Origin: Emcibacteraceae bacterium
GTDB lineage: Bacteria; Pseudomonadota; Alphaproteobacteria; Sphingomonadales; Emcibacteraceae
Assembly: GCA_016763335.1 (NCBI GenBank)
Contig: JAESUD010000273.1
Coordinates: 1-10,385, forward strand
Reading direction: 5' to 3'
DNA length: 10,385 nt
Part shown: in pieces, positions 1-7,628 of the stretch
How positions within the stretch are numbered: the stretch's first letter is position 1
Layout: each line of letters opens with the position of its first letter
Notes under the pieces: model-generated
The model's database searches: none
What the model was told of the DNA's origin: nothing
The model's input: only the letters and a program-made list of their open reading frames with translations
Position numbers and translations under genes: made by a program

Positions 1-540
1 ATTAACAAAAATCGCCCGGGTTTGCGACCAAAGTTCTTCCATCCCCGCTTTGACACTGCCCGATACGGATTGATAAGTGGAAACCACACAGCGTTTGATT
101 TTCGCGGCATCGTGCAGTGGCTTAAGCGCCACCAACATCTGTGCCGTTGAACAGTTCGGATTAGCAATAATATTCTTTTTTGTATAATTTTTAATCGCCT
201 TCGGGTTTACTTCCGGTACGATCAAAGGAACATCCGGGTCCATACGAAAATGGGAGCTGTTATCAATAACAACACAGCCTGTTTTGCCGATTTTTACAGC
301 CCATTTTTTAGAAACCGCCCCGCCAGCAGACATAAGGGCAATATCCGTACCCCTAAAATCATAATCATCCAGACATTTGCATTTTATTGTCGTATCACCA
401 AAAGTCACTTCCTGACCAAGGGATTTACGCGACGCCAAGGCGACAACTTCTGATGCTGGAAACTCGCGTTCGTGTAATATATTAAGCATTTCACGGCCAA
501 CATTACCTGTTGCACCGACAACGGCCACTTTATAGGACAT
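1..540 (-). CDS. asd: Aspartate-semialdehyde dehydrogenase, N-terminal 180 residues (cut by window edge)
   Basis: Cytoplasmic enzyme that reduces aspartyl phosphate to aspartate semialdehyde with NADPH, the branch-point step for lysine/diaminopimelate, threonine and methionine. The reading frame is open from the ATG at 538-540 to base 1, so only the N-terminal half is present. Visible are the NADP-binding glycine motif GATGNVG (residues 9-15), the acyl-thioester motif PNCST with the catalytic cysteine at residue 130, and the following STYQSVSG segment. After SG the protein reads S-V, where many relatives have a small residue and Gly (SGAG); this may be lineage variation. A GGAG ribosome site lies 7 bases before the ATG. 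The gene starts 16 bases after leuB, so it is probably the distal gene of the leuCDB operon. The link is metabolic only in the broad sense of amino-acid synthesis. The identification is secure. Confidence 0.96.
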   Translation of the reverse strand, partial: MSYKVAVVGATGNVGREMLNILHEREFPASEVVALASRKSLGQEVTFGDTTIKCKCLDDYDFRGTDIALMSAGGAVSKKWAVKIGKTGCVVIDNSSHFRMDPDVPLIVPEVNPKAIKNYTKKNIIANPNCSTAQMLVALKPLHDAAKIKRCVVSTYQSVSGSVKAGMEELWSQTRAIFVN

Positions 541-556
541 TGTTTTCTCCAATAAA

Positions 557-1654
557 TTAGTTATTTAATTTTGTTAAGGCGTCCAGTATATGACCACCCA
601 TTTCGCTTGTTGATACTTGGGTTTTTCCCGGCTGCATAATGTCTGCCGTTCGAATGTCATTCTTTAGGACTTCATTCACCGCATCTTCAATTAAGGCGGC
701 TTCATCACTACAATCATATGTATAACGAAGGGCCATAGCGAAACTTAAAATAGTCGCAATCGGGTTTGCAATACCTTTTCCGGCAATATCGGGTGCACTA
801 CCATGAACCGGCTCGTAAAGCGCGCCTTTACCCGCTTCACCAAGTGACGCGGACGGAAGCATACCGAGCGACCCCGTTAACATGGCGGCGATATCACTAA
901 GCATGTCACCAAAAAGATTATCAGTTAAAATCACATCAAACTGTTTTGGAGTTCGCACTAGCTGCATGGCGCAATTATCGGCATACATATGGTCTAGCTT
1001 GATATCGGAATAATCTTTGGCGATTACGTTTACTTCTTCGCGCCACAGTAATCCGCTTTCCATCACGTTTGCTTTTTCAACGGATGTCACGCGACCACTG
1101 CGTTTTCTTGCCAGATCAAAGGCCACATGTGCGACGCGGTGAATTTCATAGGTTTCATAAACTTGCGTATTAACACCCCGGCGTTGGCCGTTGCCTAATT
1201 CTTCAATGCCACGTGGTTCACCGAAATAAACACCGCCGGTTAATTCGCGCAGGATCATAATATCAAGACCGCTAACCAGTTCCGGCTTCAAGCTTGAGGC
1301 ATCGACCAGTGGTTCAAAACAAAGCGCCGGGCGCAGATTTGCAAATAAATTAAGTTCTTTGCGCAGTTTTAGAAGACCCGCTTCCGGACGTTTATCATAA
1401 TCAACACCGTCCCATTTCGGACCGCCAACGGCGCCAAACATAACCGCGTCAACGGCTTTTGCCTGTGCCAATGTATCATCATGCAGCGACACACCATATT
1501 CATCATAGGCGCGGCCGCCAACATGACCCTCGGATATATCAAATTTAATATCGCGATTTTCGTCGAGCCAGCTAATAACCCGCTTCACTTCTTCCATTAC
1601 TTCCGGGCCAATACCGTCGCCCGGCAGAATTAACATACTGTGTGTTTTACTCAT
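557..1654 (-). CDS. leuB: 3-isopropylmalate dehydrogenase
   Basis: Catalyses NAD-dependent oxidation and decarboxylation of 3-isopropylmalate to 2-ketoisocaproate, the third step of leucine synthesis, in the cytoplasm. The 365-residue length is normal for the family. Visible features are the N-terminal [10 protein letters not shown] segment (10-19), substrate-binding arginines in LRK, NLRP and LRE (about 98, 108, 136), the catalytic tyrosine in VYFGEPRG (Tyr143), the catalytic lysine in VEKANV (Lys194), and metal-binding aspartates at 226, 250 and 254 within ADN and [10 protein letters not shown]. The nucleotide-binding loop [11 protein letters not shown] follows at 284-294. It starts 9 bases after leuD ends, with only a weak AGAGA-like ribosome site, consistent with translational coupling inside the leuCDB-asd operon. 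All expected active-site residues are present. Confidence 0.98.
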   Translation of the reverse strand: MSKTHSMLILPGDGIGPEVMEEVKRVISWLDENRDIKFDISEGHVGGRAYDEYGVSLHDDTLAQAKAVDAVMFGAVGGPKWDGVDYDKRPEAGLLKLRKELNLFANLRPALCFEPLVDASSLKPELVSGLDIMILRELTGGVYFGEPRGIEELGNGQRRGVNTQVYETYEIHRVAHVAFDLARKRSGRVTSVEKANVMESGLLWREEVNVIAKDYSDIKLDHMYADNCAMQLVRTPKQFDVILTDNLFGDMLSDIAAMLTGSLGMLPSASLGEAGKGALYEPVHGSAPDIAGKGIANPIATILSFAMALRYTYDCSDEAALIEDAVNEVLKNDIRTADIMQPGKTQVSTSEMGGHILDALTKLNN

Positions 1655-1663
1655 TTTATTTCT

Positions 1664-2275
1664 CTATTCATAAAGCCAGGGTTGCTGAATTTTTTGTTGT
1701 TGTTCGAAGGCTGTAATTTTTTCATCTTTTTCAATAGTAAGGCCAATATCATCAAGACCATTAATCAGGCAATGCTGACGGAAACCATCAATTTCAAATT
1801 TAATCACATCACCGTCCGGACGGGTGATTTCCAGATTTTCCAAATCAACGGTAAAAATAGCATTAGCGCCGCGCTGGGCATCTTTCATTAAATCATCAAT
1901 AATTTCTTGCGGTAATTTTATTGGCAAGATACCGTTCTTAAAACAGTTGCCATAAAAAATGTCGGCAAAACTTGATGAAATAATGCATTTAAGACCAAGG
2001 TCTTTTAAGGCCCACGGCGCATGTTCGCGACTTGAACCACAGCCAAAATTTTCACCGGTAATAAGGATTTCCGCATTTCTATAGGCCGGTTGATTTAAAA
2101 TAAAATCATCCCGTTCCGAGCCATCATCATGATAACGAATATTGGAAAATGCATATTGGCCAAGACCCGATCTTTCGATGGTTTTAAGATGCTTTTGCGG
2201 AATGATCATATCAGTATCAATATTAATCATTGGAAGCGGCGCCGCCACGGCGCGAATGCTTTTAAACTTATCCAT
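1664..2275 (-). CDS. leuD: 3-isopropylmalate dehydratase, small subunit
   Basis: Small subunit of isopropylmalate isomerase, which pairs with LeuC to convert 2-isopropylmalate to 3-isopropylmalate through dehydration and rehydration. The length of 203 residues matches the bacterial LeuD family (about 200). Visible family features are the NIDTDMIIP segment near the start (18-26) and the swivelling-domain motif [17 protein letters not shown] (74-90), followed by [16 protein letters not shown]. The start at 2275 is favoured because it lies one base after the leuC stop and is preceded by an AGGGAG ribosome site inside the leuC 3' end, 7 bases upstream. That arrangement implies coupled translation, which suits production of the two subunits in equal amounts. 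Confidence 0.98.
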   Translation of the reverse strand: MDKFKSIRAVAAPLPMINIDTDMIIPQKHLKTIERSGLGQYAFSNIRYHDDGSERDDFILNQPAYRNAEILITGENFGCGSSREHAPWALKDLGLKCIISSSFADIFYGNCFKNGILPIKLPQEIIDDLMKDAQRGANAIFTVDLENLEITRPDGDVIKFEIDGFRQHCLINGLDDIGLTIEKDEKITAFEQQQKIQQPWLYE

Positions 2276-2276
2276 C

Positions 2277-3683
2277 CTAAAGCTCCCTTATATCTGTTAA
2301 GTGACCCGTAATGGCCGCTGCAGCCGCCATAGCCGGGCTTACAAGGTGAGTACGGCCCTTTGCGCCCTGACGGCCTTCAAAGTTTCTGTTCGAGGTCGAG
2401 GCGCAGCGCTCATGAGGTAAAAGCTTATCGGCATTCATCGCAAGGCACATTGAGCATCCCGGCTGCCGCCAGTCAAAGCCCGCTTCAATAAAAATTTTAT
2501 CAAGCCCTTCCTGTTCGGCTTGCAGTTTTACCAGTCCGCTACCCGGCACAATCAAAGCTTCAACGCTATCCGCCACTTTGCGGCCTTTGGCAACTTCGGC
2601 AACCGCGCGCATATCTTCGATACGACCATTGGTGCATGATCCGATAAAGACTTTATCGACAATTAAATCCGTAAGCTTCTCACCAGGTTTAAGACCCATA
2701 TATTCTAGTGCGCGCTCGACGGAGGCTTTCTTCTCAGGATCACTGATATTTTCAGCACTTGGCACAACACCTGTAATCGGTAAAACGTCTTCCGGGCTGG
2801 TGCCCCATGTTACCTGCGGCACAATTTCAGTAGCATCGATAAATACTTCTTTATCATATTTCGCGCCCGGGTCTGATTTCAAGCCATTCCAATAATTAAC
2901 GGCCATTTCAAACGCCGCCGCCTTGGGAGCCTTTGGCTTGCCTTTGACATAATCATAGGTGGTTTGATCTGGTTCAATAAGTCCGGCGCGCGCGCCAGCC
3001 TCAATCGCCATATTACAAACGGTCATGCGTCCTTCCATTGAAAGGTTACGGAATGTTGATCCTGTGAACTCAATCACATAGCCAGTACCGCCAGCGGTGC
3101 CAATATTACCGATAATCGCAAGGGCGAGATCTTTGGCGGTTACCCCTAACCCAAGATCACCGTCAACATTTATGCGCAGGTTTTTTGAGCGCTTTAAAAT
3201 AAGCGTCTGCGTTGCCATGACATGTTCAACTTCGGACGTACCAATGCCAAAAGCAAGCGCGCCAAATGCGCCATGCGTTGATGTATGACTATCACCGCAG
3301 ACAATTGTTGTTCCGGGAAGGGTAAAGCCCTGCTCCGGCCCAACAATATGGACAATGCCTTGGCGGGCATCCATCATCGGAATATAATCAACATCAAATT
3401 CTTTACAGTTACGCTCAAGCGCATCAAGCTGCGTTTTGCTTTCAATGCTATCAACGCGGGTTTCCCTATCCTCTGTTGTCGGCACATTATGATCCGGCAC
3501 AGCAAGGATCGTTTCCTTGCGGCGTAACGGGCGACCAGCCATTCTTAAGCCCTCAAATGCTTGCGGGCTTGTCACTTCATGAATGATATGTCGGTCGATA
3601 TAAATCAGGCTATTGCCGCTTTGCTGTTCTTCAACAATATGGGCATCCCAAATTTTATCATATAATGTGCGCGGACTTGTCAT
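2277..3683 (-). CDS. leuC: 3-isopropylmalate dehydratase, large subunit
   Basis: Catalytic, [4Fe-4S]-binding large subunit of isopropylmalate isomerase (aconitase superfamily), the second step specific to leucine synthesis. At 468 residues it matches the typical bacterial LeuC. The three cluster-ligand cysteines are visible: Cys350 in IGSCTNG, and Cys410 and Cys413 in the GCSMC motif. The substrate-binding segment [20 protein letters not shown] is also present. The ATG at 3681-3683 is preceded by AGGA with a 7-base spacer. It is the first gene of the leuC-leuD-leuB-asd block, downstream of rplS. Only about 37 bases separate its start from the T-tract of the preceding terminator-like hairpin, which leaves little space for a promoter. 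Expression may therefore depend on a promoter within or upstream of the hairpins, or on read-through from rplS. Confidence 0.98.
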   Translation of the reverse strand: MTSPRTLYDKIWDAHIVEEQQSGNSLIYIDRHIIHEVTSPQAFEGLRMAGRPLRRKETILAVPDHNVPTTEDRETRVDSIESKTQLDALERNCKEFDVDYIPMMDARQGIVHIVGPEQGFTLPGTTIVCGDSHTSTHGAFGALAFGIGTSEVEHVMATQTLILKRSKNLRINVDGDLGLGVTAKDLALAIIGNIGTAGGTGYVIEFTGSTFRNLSMEGRMTVCNMAIEAGARAGLIEPDQTTYDYVKGKPKAPKAAAFEMAVNYWNGLKSDPGAKYDKEVFIDATEIVPQVTWGTSPEDVLPITGVVPSAENISDPEKKASVERALEYMGLKPGEKLTDLIVDKVFIGSCTNGRIEDMRAVAEVAKGRKVADSVEALIVPGSGLVKLQAEQEGLDKIFIEAGFDWRQPGCSMCLAMNADKLLPHERCASTSNRNFEGRQGAKGRTHLVSPAMAAAAAITGHLTDIREL

Positions 3684-3720
3684 CGCTTTTCCTGTTTAAA
3701 ATATTTTACTTTTGAAACGC

Positions 3721-3752
3721 AAAAAATGAGGCCCCGTTACCCGAGCCTCATT
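3721..3752 (-). terminator. Rho-independent terminator-like hairpin after rplS
   Basis: Read on the minus strand, an 8-base stem AATGAGGC/GCCTCATT (3745-3752 with 3725-3732) encloses a 12-base loop and runs directly into six T residues (3721-3726). It lies about 50 bases past the rplS stop, as expected for the end of the ffh-rplS transcript. Because leuC begins so soon after, it may act as a conditional or partial terminator rather than an absolute one. Confidence 0.8.
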
Positions 3753-3758
3753 ATGCTG

Positions 3759-3780
3759 GAGGCTCTGATATTAAAGCCTC
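3759..3780 (-). promoter_or_regulatory. Upstream hairpin that can compete with the terminator (attenuator-like)
   Basis: On the minus strand GAGGCT (3775-3780) pairs with AGCCTC (3759-3764) around a 10-base loop, directly upstream of the terminator hairpin. The downstream arm, extended to GAGCCTC (3759-3765), can instead pair perfectly over 7 bases with GAGGCTC (3743-3749), which is part of the upstream arm of the terminator. This gives the 1:2 / 2:3 / 3:4 layout of an attenuator. No ATG-started leader peptide fits between the rplS stop and segment 1, so a ribosome-stalling leader of the classical kind is not evident. Two simple tandem terminator hairpins are the alternative explanation. Confidence 0.45.
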
Positions 3781-3803
3781 GAATTTATTTAGACGGTCAG
3801 GTC

Positions 3804-4184
3804 TTATTTCGCAGACTTTTTATGCCAATCCGTTTTTTCAGCAATACGGGCTTTTTTACCGCGCAGGCCACGAAGATAATAAAGTTTCGCACGACGAACA
3901 CGGCCGCGGCGAATCACTTCGATGCTATCTACGTTTGGTGAATATAACGGGAATACACGTTCCACGCCTTCACCATAAGAAATTTTACGCACCGTAAACG
4001 AACTATTCATCGCACGGTTAGTACGCGCAATACACACGCCTTCATATGCCTGAACACGTTCACGCGAGCCTTCAACGACTCTCACGCTAACTTTCAATGT
4101 ATCACCAGGGGCAAATTCAGGGATTGTTTTGCCTTCTGTTAATTGAGCCATTTGCTCGTTTTCTAATTTTTCAATTATATTCAT
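3804..4184 (-). CDS. rplS: 50S ribosomal protein L19
   Basis: Structural protein of the large ribosomal subunit, located at the interface with the 30S subunit. The 126-residue product carries the L19 signature [18 protein letters not shown] (66-83), preceded by the FAPGDTLKV strand and followed by the basic [19 protein letters not shown] segment. It is slightly longer than the E. coli protein (115), with a short basic C-terminal extension. The start at 4184 has AAGGA 8 bases upstream. It lies 55 bases after trmD and is the last gene of the rpsP-rimM-trmD-rplS group before the terminator-like hairpin. Confidence 0.98.
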   Translation of the reverse strand: MNIIEKLENEQMAQLTEGKTIPEFAPGDTLKVSVRVVEGSRERVQAYEGVCIARTNRAMNSSFTVRKISYGEGVERVFPLYSPNVDSIEVIRRGRVRRAKLYYLRGLRGKKARIAEKTDWHKKSAK

Positions 4185-4239
4185 AATATTTTTCCTTGTA
4201 CGGCGGCTCTTTTAAACAACTTTGAACCATAATTCAATA

Positions 4240-4962
4240 TCAATCATCACTTTTATTGTGACTATATTTTTTCCACAAGTCCGGGCGTCTCTCTTTTGTC
4301 AGATTTTCTGACTGTGCTTGACGCCATTTCTTAATTTTTTCGTGATGTCCTGATAACAAAACATCGGGTACTTCAAGTCCTTCCCACATTTGTGGTCGGG
4401 TATATTGCGGGTATTCTAAAAGCCCGCTTGTAAAACTTTCTTCCTGTAGCGTGTCCGGCTCGCCGATCACACCTGGAATTAACCGCACCACTGCATCCAT
4501 AAGCATCAGCGCCGCTAATTCCCCGCCGGAAAGAACAAAATCACCAAGAGAGACCTCCTGTATTTTACGCTTTTCCAGCACCCGCTCATCTAGGCCTTCA
4601 AATCGGCCGCAAATCAGCGTTATTCCTTTTTTACCAGCAAAGTCATGAACCATTTCCTGATCCAGTTTTTTGCCGCGCGGTGACAAATATATCAAAGGCC
4701 AGTTATCATCGCTAACCCCGTCTGGTCGTTTATCTTGTGCCGCATCAATGGCACGGTCCATAATATCTGCCCGCATCACCATCCCCGGGCCACCGCCAAA
4801 TGGCGGCGCATCAACGGAACGGTGTTTGTCCAAAGCATGGTCGCGAATTTGCATCACATCCATGCTCCATAATTTTTTATCCAGCGCCTTTCCCGCAAGG
4901 GAAAGACCCAAAGGACCCGGAAACATTTCAGGAAAAAGTGTAAGAATTTGTGCTTGCCACAT
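4240..4962 (-). CDS. trmD: tRNA (guanine-37-N1)-methyltransferase
   Basis: SPOUT-family dimeric enzyme that uses S-adenosylmethionine to make m1G37 next to the anticodon, preventing +1 frameshifting. Visible are FGGGPGMVM (55-63), YLSPRGKKL (92-100), the trefoil-knot SAM-binding segments LICGRFEGLDERV (116-128) and SLGDFVLSGGE (138-148), then VRLIPGVIG (159-167) and the LLEYPQYTRP and SGHHEKIKKWR motifs. Length is 240, close to the E. coli protein (255). Aligning on VRLIPGVIG against my recollection of E. coli TrmD, Arg160 matches Arg154, but the position of the proposed catalytic base Asp169 is Glu175 (EESF instead of EDSF). The gene starts 4 bases after rimM stops and is clearly co-transcribed with it. 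Confidence 0.97.
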   Translation of the reverse strand: MWQAQILTLFPEMFPGPLGLSLAGKALDKKLWSMDVMQIRDHALDKHRSVDAPPFGGGPGMVMRADIMDRAIDAAQDKRPDGVSDDNWPLIYLSPRGKKLDQEMVHDFAGKKGITLICGRFEGLDERVLEKRKIQEVSLGDFVLSGGELAALMLMDAVVRLIPGVIGEPDTLQEESFTSGLLEYPQYTRPQMWEGLEVPDVLLSGHHEKIKKWRQAQSENLTKERRPDLWKKYSHNKSDD

Positions 4963-4966
4963 GTTC

Positions 4967-5548
4967 CTATCCCTTTTCTAAATCTGTTTCCGTTTTTTCA
5001 AAAGCATCGCGGTTTATAATAATATACCCCGCTTCGATATTAACCTCAGGAATAATTTTTTCAGTAAAAGGATACATTTTCTTTCCTTTTTCCGTTTCCA
5101 GATTAACTTCGACAATATCGCCGGCTCCAAAGTTAAAAACACCATCCACTCTGCCAAAAAAATCACCATTATGATCTTTGGCATTCAGACCTATTAAATC
5201 TTCAAAATAAAATCCGTCTTCTTCTTTAATCTCAGGCAACTTTGCACGGTCAATATATAGCTCAGTCCCCTTAAGGGCATCAGCCATATTGCGATCATCC
5301 ACTCCTTCGAGCTTAATAGCAACACCGCCTTTGACATTATGAAGAATTTTAACCTCAAACAGTTTTCCTGTCGGAAACTCACGCCCGAATAAGGTTACCG
5401 GACCATATTCTGAAATTGATTTTATATTTTCAGTAAAGGCCTTAAGTCGAACCGCCCCCTGCACACCCGCAGCACCAAATATAACGCCCAGACAAACCAT
5501 GTCTGCGCGGTCATTTGGTGAACTTTGTTTGTGAAGGGCGGTGTTCAT
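4967..5548 (-). CDS. rimM: Ribosome maturation factor RimM (16S rRNA processing)
   Basis: Assembly factor for the 30S head domain that binds S19 and assists 16S rRNA processing. The N-terminal RimM domain shows LGVIFGAAGVQGAVRLKAFTE-like residues (20-40), where relatives usually read G-x-HGVRGEV. The C-terminal PRC-barrel-like domain shows DGFYFEDLIG (111-120), FNFGAGDIVEV (139-149) and MYPFTEKIIPEV (158-169). The 193-residue length is slightly more than usual, because of an N-terminal stretch of about 16 polar residues; initiation at Met17 is conceivable. The ATG at 5548 is favoured because AAGGAT, overlapping the rpsP stop, lies just upstream and the gap to rpsP is only 5 bases. Confidence 0.95.
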   Translation of the reverse strand: MNTALHKQSSPNDRADMVCLGVIFGAAGVQGAVRLKAFTENIKSISEYGPVTLFGREFPTGKLFEVKILHNVKGGVAIKLEGVDDRNMADALKGTELYIDRAKLPEIKEEDGFYFEDLIGLNAKDHNGDFFGRVDGVFNFGAGDIVEVNLETEKGKKMYPFTEKIIPEVNIEAGYIIINRDAFEKTETDLEKG

Positions 5549-5553
5549 GATCC

Positions 5554-6045
5554 TTAAGCGCCTTCTTCTTTTGTTTCTTCTTCAGCCGGAGCAGCTTCTG
5601 CTGGAGTTTCTTCAACAACAACTTCTGCTGGTGCTTCTGCAGCGGCTTTAGCTTCAGCAATGGCAGCCTTTTCAGCTTCTTTCGCTTCTGCTACGGCTTC
5701 TACAGCTGCGGCAGCTTTTTCTTTTTTCTCTTCAATACGCTCAAGCGCTTTTTCACCCGGTTTTCCTTTATTCGGGTTATTGCGTGCTTCGCGCTTTAAA
5801 ATACCGGCGGCATCAAGAAAACGGGCAACACGGTCTGTTGGCTGTGCGCCTTGACCGAGCCAATATTCAATACGCTCAACATTTAATTTAATGCGGTCTT
5901 CATGATCTTTTGGAAGAAGCGGGTTATGTGTGCCAACTTTTTCGATATATTTACCATCACGAGGAGCGCGTCCATCCGCAACAACAACACGGTAATAAGG
6001 ACGTTTTTTTGCACCACCACGTGCCAGTCTAATTTTAACAGCCAT
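5554..6045 (-). CDS. rpsP: 30S ribosomal protein S16 with long Ala/Glu-rich C-terminal tail
   Basis: Small-subunit assembly protein that binds 16S rRNA. The N-terminal S16 domain (about 1-85) is complete, with [20 protein letters not shown] and the following [19 protein letters not shown] segment, and [17 protein letters not shown] near 61-77. The E. coli protein is about 82 residues; this one is 163, because residues from about 100 on form a charged, probably helical tail made mostly of Ala, Glu, Lys and Val. Such tails are known in alphaproteobacterial S16 proteins. The ATG has AAAGGA 8 bases upstream. It lies 83 bases after ffh and 5 bases before rimM, so it starts the rpsP-rimM-trmD-rplS group, probably transcribed with ffh. 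Confidence 0.97.
   Translation of the reverse strand: MAVKIRLARGGAKKRPYYRVVVADGRAPRDGKYIEKVGTHNPLLPKDHEDRIKLNVERIEYWLGQGAQPTDRVARFLDAAGILKREARNNPNKGKPGEKALERIEEKKEKAAAAVEAVAEAKEAEKAAIAEAKAAAEAPAEVVVEETPAEAAPAEEETKEEGA
5557..5718 (-). repeat. Low-complexity Ala/Glu region inside rpsP
   Basis: Codons for residues 110-163 of S16 are dominated by GCN and GAA, giving short imperfect DNA repeats such as repeated TTCTGCTGG on the plus strand near 5595-5637. The stretch is acidic at its end (EEETKEEGA). The tail is probably disordered or helical and surface-exposed on the 30S subunit. Its function is unknown to me. Confidence 0.75.
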
Positions 6046-6099
6046 TTAATTTTCCTTTAGCTTATTTTAATTCGGTTAATTCATATTCAGATGGATTGC

Positions 6100-6150
6100 T
6101 TATTTGAAAAGCAAACCTTCCAAACTCTTTATTTCGGAAGCAAGCCTTCC
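6100..6150 (-). repeat. Imperfect duplication of the ffh 3' end and stop codon
   Basis: On the minus strand the last 22 bases of ffh including its TAA (6129-6150) are repeated 29 bases downstream at 6100-6121 with 18 of 22 positions identical. Both copies begin GGAAGG and end AAATAA. The second copy lies after the real stop and out of its frame, so it looks like a fossil tandem duplication without coding role. Confidence 0.5.
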
Positions 6151-7490
6151 ATTCCGGGCGGCATTTGTCCGGGAAGCGGCATCCGCCCCCCGCCTTTGCC
6201 TAATCTCTTCATCATTGTTGCCATCTGCTTTTGCATTTTCATCAACTTGTTGACTTCTTGAACCGTCACACCTGCACCAGCGGCAATTCTTTTTTTGCGC
6301 GATGCGTTCATCAGTTTCGGGCGTGAGCGCTCTTTTGGTGTCATACTGTTAATGATGGCTTCCTGCCTAAGCAGTATTTTATCATCTATATTTGCGGCGG
6401 CCATTTGTTTTTTCATCTTACCAAGGCCGGGAAGCATGCCTAATATGCTGCTCATGCCGCCAATTTTTTTCATTTGACGAAGTTGGGAACGCAGATCTTC
6501 AAAATCAAACATTCCTTTCTTCATCTTTTTCATCATGCGTTCGGCTTCATCAGCCTCGATGGTTTCTGCTGCTTTTTCAACCAGCGAAACCACATCGCCC
6601 ATTCCAAGAATTCTAGAGGCGACCCGTTCCGGATGAAATTCTTCCAGATCGTCTATTTTTTCACCAACACCGATAAGTTTGATCGGTTTGCCGGTTACGG
6701 CCCGCATACTAAGCGCAGCACCACCACGACCATCGCCGTCCATGCGGGTGAGGACCACTCCCGTTACCCCAAGCTGATTACCAAATTGCTCAGCAACATT
6801 TACGGCGTCCTGCCCGGTTAACGCATCAACAACCAATAATGTTTCATGCGGATTAACCGCATTTCGAACGGCTATTACTTCTGCCATTAAAACCTGATCA
6901 ACATGAAGACGACCGGCAGTATCAAGCATTACAACATCAAAACCCTGTAACTTCGCTGCGGTGATCGCCCGCTTGGCAATATCAACCGGCATTTGTCCGA
7001 CAATAATTGGCAACGTAGCAACATCAATTTGTTCGCCGAGAATTTTCAGTTGTTCCATCGCCGCAGGACGCTGAACATCCAATGAGGCCATGAGGACTTT
7101 TTTGCGTTCTTTATTCTTGAGTCGTTTGGCAATTTTAGCAGTCGTCGTGGTTTTACCAGAACCCTGCAACCCAACCATAAGCATCGGTACGGGGGCCGGT
7201 GCGTTTAAATCAATTGTGCTGGCGTCACCACCAAGCATTTCCACCAACTGGTCATTGACGATCTTAACAACCATCTGACCCGGGGTTACTGATTTAACGA
7301 CATCCTGACCAACGGCCTTTTCTTTTACTTTGGCAATGAAGTTTTTAACAACCGATAAGGCAACGTCCGCCTCAAGAAGCGCGAGACGTACTTCACGCAT
7401 AGCTTCATCAACATGGGTCTCGCTAAGCGCGCCACGTCTTTTAAGCTTATCAAATATACCGCCAAGTTTATCACTTAAACTATCGAACAT
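6129..7490 (-). CDS. ffh: Signal recognition particle protein (SRP54-type GTPase)
   Basis: GTPase that, with 4.5S RNA, binds signal sequences of nascent membrane proteins and delivers them to the receptor FtsY. The order is N domain (about 1-90), G domain (about 100-295) and methionine-rich M domain (about 325-453). GTPase motifs are GLQGSGKT (107-114), DVQRPAA (138-144), DTAGRLH (190-196), and TRMDGDGRGG (248-257) where E. coli-type proteins read TKxDGDARGG. The M domain shows the RNA-binding-type segment NASRKKRIAAGAGVTVQEVN, then a Met/Gly/Pro-rich end. The length of 453 is normal. Only a weak AGAGA ribosome site precedes the ATG at 7490. It is the first gene of the minus-strand block, transcribed away from the barrel protein gene at 7735. 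Confidence 0.98.
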   Translation of the reverse strand: MFDSLSDKLGGIFDKLKRRGALSETHVDEAMREVRLALLEADVALSVVKNFIAKVKEKAVGQDVVKSVTPGQMVVKIVNDQLVEMLGGDASTIDLNAPAPVPMLMVGLQGSGKTTTTAKIAKRLKNKERKKVLMASLDVQRPAAMEQLKILGEQIDVATLPIIVGQMPVDIAKRAITAAKLQGFDVVMLDTAGRLHVDQVLMAEVIAVRNAVNPHETLLVVDALTGQDAVNVAEQFGNQLGVTGVVLTRMDGDGRGGAALSMRAVTGKPIKLIGVGEKIDDLEEFHPERVASRILGMGDVVSLVEKAAETIEADEAERMMKKMKKGMFDFEDLRSQLRQMKKIGGMSSILGMLPGLGKMKKQMAAANIDDKILLRQEAIINSMTPKERSRPKLMNASRKKRIAAGAGVTVQEVNKLMKMQKQMATMMKRLGKGGGRMPLPGQMPPGMEGLLPK

Positions 7491-7516
7491 ATGTTTCTCT
7501 ATTTATCAGTTGCCAA

Positions 7517-7544
7517 TATTTATCAAACGAATTTTTCATAACAA
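7517..7544 (-). promoter_or_regulatory. ffh: Possible ffh-proximal promoter
   Basis: Minus-strand TTGTTA (7539-7544) and TAAATA (7517-7522) are separated by 16 bases and would start transcription about 15-20 bases before the ffh ATG. The match is only moderate and the region is AT-rich, so chance is possible. Confidence 0.3.
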
Positions 7545-7579
7545 AAACGCACCAGTGGGCGAACCTTCGCTGACTGGTG
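7543..7579 (-). terminator. Strong hairpin plus T-tract upstream of ffh
   Basis: On the minus strand a perfect outer stem CACCAGT/ACTGGTG (7573-7579 with 7550-7556) continues, past one mismatch and a G-U pair, into an inner GCGAA/TTCGC stem, followed by CG and five T residues (7543-7547). This is the form of a Rho-independent terminator. It lies in front of ffh rather than behind a known gene, so it either ends a short non-coding RNA or acts as an attenuator in an ffh leader. The plus-strand reading has no T-tract after the hairpin. Confidence 0.6.
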
Positions 7580-7622
7580 GGTATCCTTGGACACATAATT
7601 ATGCTTCATCCATTTGGGAACG
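7543..7622 (-). ncRNA. Candidate small RNA or ffh leader RNA (about 80 nt)
   Basis: A minus-strand transcript is inferred from a candidate promoter at 7629-7657 and the terminator-like hairpin at 7543-7579. Between them there is a second small hairpin (GTGTC-CAAG-GATAC) and a palindromic CATAATTATG. Near the inferred 5' end CGCAC (7622-7626) can pair with GTGCG (7548-7552), the latter overlapping the outer arm of the terminator, so two folds compete. I do not see the SRP RNA GGAA-loop core, a 6S-like bubble or tmRNA features. The exact start is uncertain by several bases. No protein-like short ORF with a ribosome site is evident. Confidence 0.35.
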
Positions 7623-7628
7623 TGCGGA

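Noticed and set aside
250..453. Plus-strand open frame of 67 codons
   Set aside because: It lies opposite asd, whose frame carries clear family motifs. No ribosome site or domain supports it.
2578..3527. Several plus-strand open frames opposite leuC
   Set aside because: They are antisense shadows of a strongly conserved gene and their products are not protein-like.
6096..6114. Hairpin TTGCTT/AAGCAA in the ffh-rpsP gap as a terminator
   Set aside because: The stem is only 6 bases, AT-rich and has no T-tract on the minus strand. It overlaps the duplicated ffh tail, which explains part of the symmetry.
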